From Lysinibacillus sphaericus (GTDB lineage Bacteria > Bacillota > Bacilli > Bacillales_A > Planococcaceae), in contig NZ_CP015224.1 of assembly GCF_001629735.1 (NCBI RefSeq), forward strand, positions 1,798,001 to 1,862,000: a DNA stretch of 64,000 nucleotides, read 5' to 3'. The notes beneath the pieces are model-generated. The model did no database searches. It worked only from the letters and a program-made list of their open reading frames with translations, and had not been told where the DNA came from. Of the stretch, positions 62,837 to 64,000 are shown in pieces. How positions within the stretch are numbered: position 1 is the stretch's first letter; the number at the start of each line of letters is the position of its first letter. The translations under genes and the position numbers were made by a program.

Positions 62837-63012
62837 AAATATTTACTTTAGCTATAGTAGCACACCAAAATTTCATTGACAATACTTTTTTTCATAGAAT
62901 CAGTCTCATAAAAATTTCGATTGCTAGAGAGAAAATTTTGATTTTTTGCTTATATTTTGATGAATTTGACCATACATAATAACATACAATATCTATTTTA
63001 CGAGGTGATTGT

Positions 63013-63234
63013 TTGCGAATAGTAGGATTTTTATGCTATTTTTTATTACTATTTTATGGTGTTGAATTAGTAGCAGAAGAGCTCACAATCGAAGAACCCG
63101 CTCTCAGTTCTCCTATAAAAAATAATCAACCCCCTATTAAAGAAACTGTTGAAAATTCAATGATATGTGTCTATTATCCTTCTGACAAAATATGTAAAGA
63201 TGTACTATCAAATAAAGAAAGAGGCCACTATTAA
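63013..63234 (+). CDS. Small exported peptide of unknown function
   Basis: TTG 63013 follows GAGGTGATTG (gap of about 6). The 73-residue protein has a short signal-like helix, VGFLCYFLLLFYGVEL, then an acidic and proline-rich part (EELTIEEPALSSPIKNNQPP) and two cysteines near the end (MICVYY and DKICKDV) that could form a disulphide. No family is recognised. Confidence 0.6.
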   Translation: MRIVGFLCYFLLLFYGVELVAEELTIEEPALSSPIKNNQPPIKETVENSMICVYYPSDKICKDVLSNKERGHY

Positions 63235-63289
63235 AGTAACTCCTTAGACTGTAGACTAGCCATCGAGACGTTACTCTCAATGGCTTCTG

Positions 63290-63525
63290 TTTTTTTCTTT
63301 TATTTCCATTATTGAGTAAATTACAGCTGAATTCAACATACTCTTTGAGCATAGCTTTTCTCTTCATCTACTTGCCATGTCCAAGTAGTTGTCACTCAAT
63401 GATTTTTAGGAACTAATGGATTTCGCCTGTAGTGTATAGCAACGGATTACTTTAATTCATGGTAAAAGAAAAAGACTATAGGCAAGCTCAACATTCATTG
63501 AGCGTTTGTCTATAGTCTGAGAGAC
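63290..63525 (-). repeat. Decayed third copy of the IS1182-like mini-element
   Basis: Near 63375 GCCATGTCCAAGTAGTTG resembles the transposase end in copy 2 (GTCACGTCCAAGTAGCTAG); near 63428 GCCTGTAGTGTATAGCAACG resembles CCCGTAGTGGAAATCAACG; and at 63497-63525 GCGTTTGTCTATAGTCTGAGA resembles the right end GAGTTTGTCTACAGTCTGAAA. Order and orientation agree with copy 2; most of the inside is lost or changed. Confidence 0.6.
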
Positions 63526-63553
63526 CACTATGAAGTGGCCGCTTACTTATTTC

Positions 63554-64000
63554 TTATTTTGAGCCAACGTGAAAATGCTTAAATGGATAGACGATTAGCT
63601 TTGACTCACCATAAACAGCATCCTCTGAAATTAAACCGTAATGGCGACTATCACTACTTTTTAGGCGATTGTCTCCAAGCACAAAATACATGCCCTTTGG
63701 CACCTCTTTTTCATTCACTAATTGCTCTAATGTAAAGTTTTCCGTAATGCGTAATTGGTTAGGATCATCTGTTTCACGATTGACGTAATCTTCATTGTAG
63801 GCTTTGCCATTCACATACAATACATCATCTTTCATTTCCACCTTATCACCTGGTAAACCGATGACACGTTTAATATATAGCTCATCTTCTACAGGTGATT
63901 GGAAAACAATTTGATCGAAACGCTCGATTTTACTTGTTTTACTGACAATTATAATATCTTTATCATGGTAGGTTGGGTACATCGATGCCCCCTGTACTTT
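63554..64000 (-). CDS. Signal peptidase I, C-terminal part (5' end outside the window)
   Basis: This membrane-bound serine protease removes signal peptides from exported proteins. The visible 148 codons begin at the right edge with KVQGASMYPTYHD, where the Ser of GASM is the nucleophile, then YIKRVIGLPGDKVEMKDDVL, whose first Lys is the general base, and PKGMYFVLGDNRLKSSDSRH (box D/E). The N-terminal membrane helix lies beyond 64000, so the ATG at 63982 is an internal methionine, not the start. Confidence 0.94.
   Translation of the reverse strand, partial: KVQGASMYPTYHDKDIIIVSKTSKIERFDQIVFQSPVEDELYIKRVIGLPGDKVEMKDDVLYVNGKAYNEDYVNRETDDPNQLRITENFTLEQLVNEKEVPKGMYFVLGDNRLKSSDSRHYGLISEDAVYGESKLIVYPFKHFHVGSK

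Noticed and set aside
63013..63234. Lipoprotein call for the small exported peptide
   Set aside because: The cysteine in GFLCYF is not followed by a lipobox-like context and lies too near the start; only a general signal or anchor can be claimed.

Overview
The window is a low-GC Bacillales chromosome segment. The best single clue to the organism is the gene at 43468-44484, whose product is very close to the penicillin V acylase of Lysinibacillus (Bacillus) sphaericus. Sporulation and germination genes (a YjcZ-type peptide, a GerC-type lipoprotein, a DUF3231 coat-like protein), AGGAGG ribosome sites and many intrinsic terminators agree with a Lysinibacillus-like spore former. No rRNA, tRNA, CRISPR array or intact prophage is visible.

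Layout. 1-888: organic peroxide resistance pair ohr/ohrR, divergent around a double palindromic operator. 1192-5869: a MerR regulator, a DUF554 membrane protein, a VanZ-type protein with an added extracellular domain, and a NhaC-type transporter under a SAM-I riboswitch (a MetT-like methionine transporter). 6202-8537: a decaying stretch with a small membrane gene, two broken genes, three related hairpin repeats and a candidate small RNA. 8539-17244: VOC protein, an orphan GerC germination lipoprotein, a BlaI/M56 regulator pair with twin operators, AraC and GNAT genes, a hydrolase, a SUKH protein and a TPR protein. 17600-20664: a fatty-acid type operon (kinase-like phosphotransferase, SDR, acyl-CoA dehydrogenase) preceded by a FadR-like box. 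20821-24004: a LysR regulator divergent from hutG-gltS (formiminoglutamate hydrolysis and glutamate uptake). 24160-31923: a run of minus-strand housekeeping and accessory genes, including a TetR regulator whose palindromic operator recurs in front of a DUF3995 gene, and a MORN-repeat/AAA+ ATPase fusion. 32017-42114: small lipoproteins, the ybjQ/nucleotide-sugar/GNAT operon, and a minus-strand cluster of SUFU, DUF6138-like, ankyrin-DUF4274, an unknown protein and DUF4259, which looks like an immunity-type locus. 42590-49250: accessory zone with an IS3 relic, penicillin acylase, a kinase-like gene, an interrupted gene, speG and an IS1182-type relic. 49992-57936: small membrane, coat-like and acetyltransferase genes, a frameshifted SDR and a 643-bp mini-insertion element almost identical to a second copy at 33046-33678. 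58119-64000: a calcium-type P-ATPase, an MFS transporter under an adenine-type purine riboswitch (PbuE-like), a small exported peptide and the C-terminal part of signal peptidase I.

The most noteworthy signals are the SUFU-centred cluster with the upstream MORN-AAA+ protein, three genes in which an ATT codon sits exactly where a start codon is expected, two similar candidate small RNAs far apart, the three-fold hairpin repeat, and mini-elements of an IS1182-like family at several stages of decay. All family calls are from reading the sequence; none was checked against a database.
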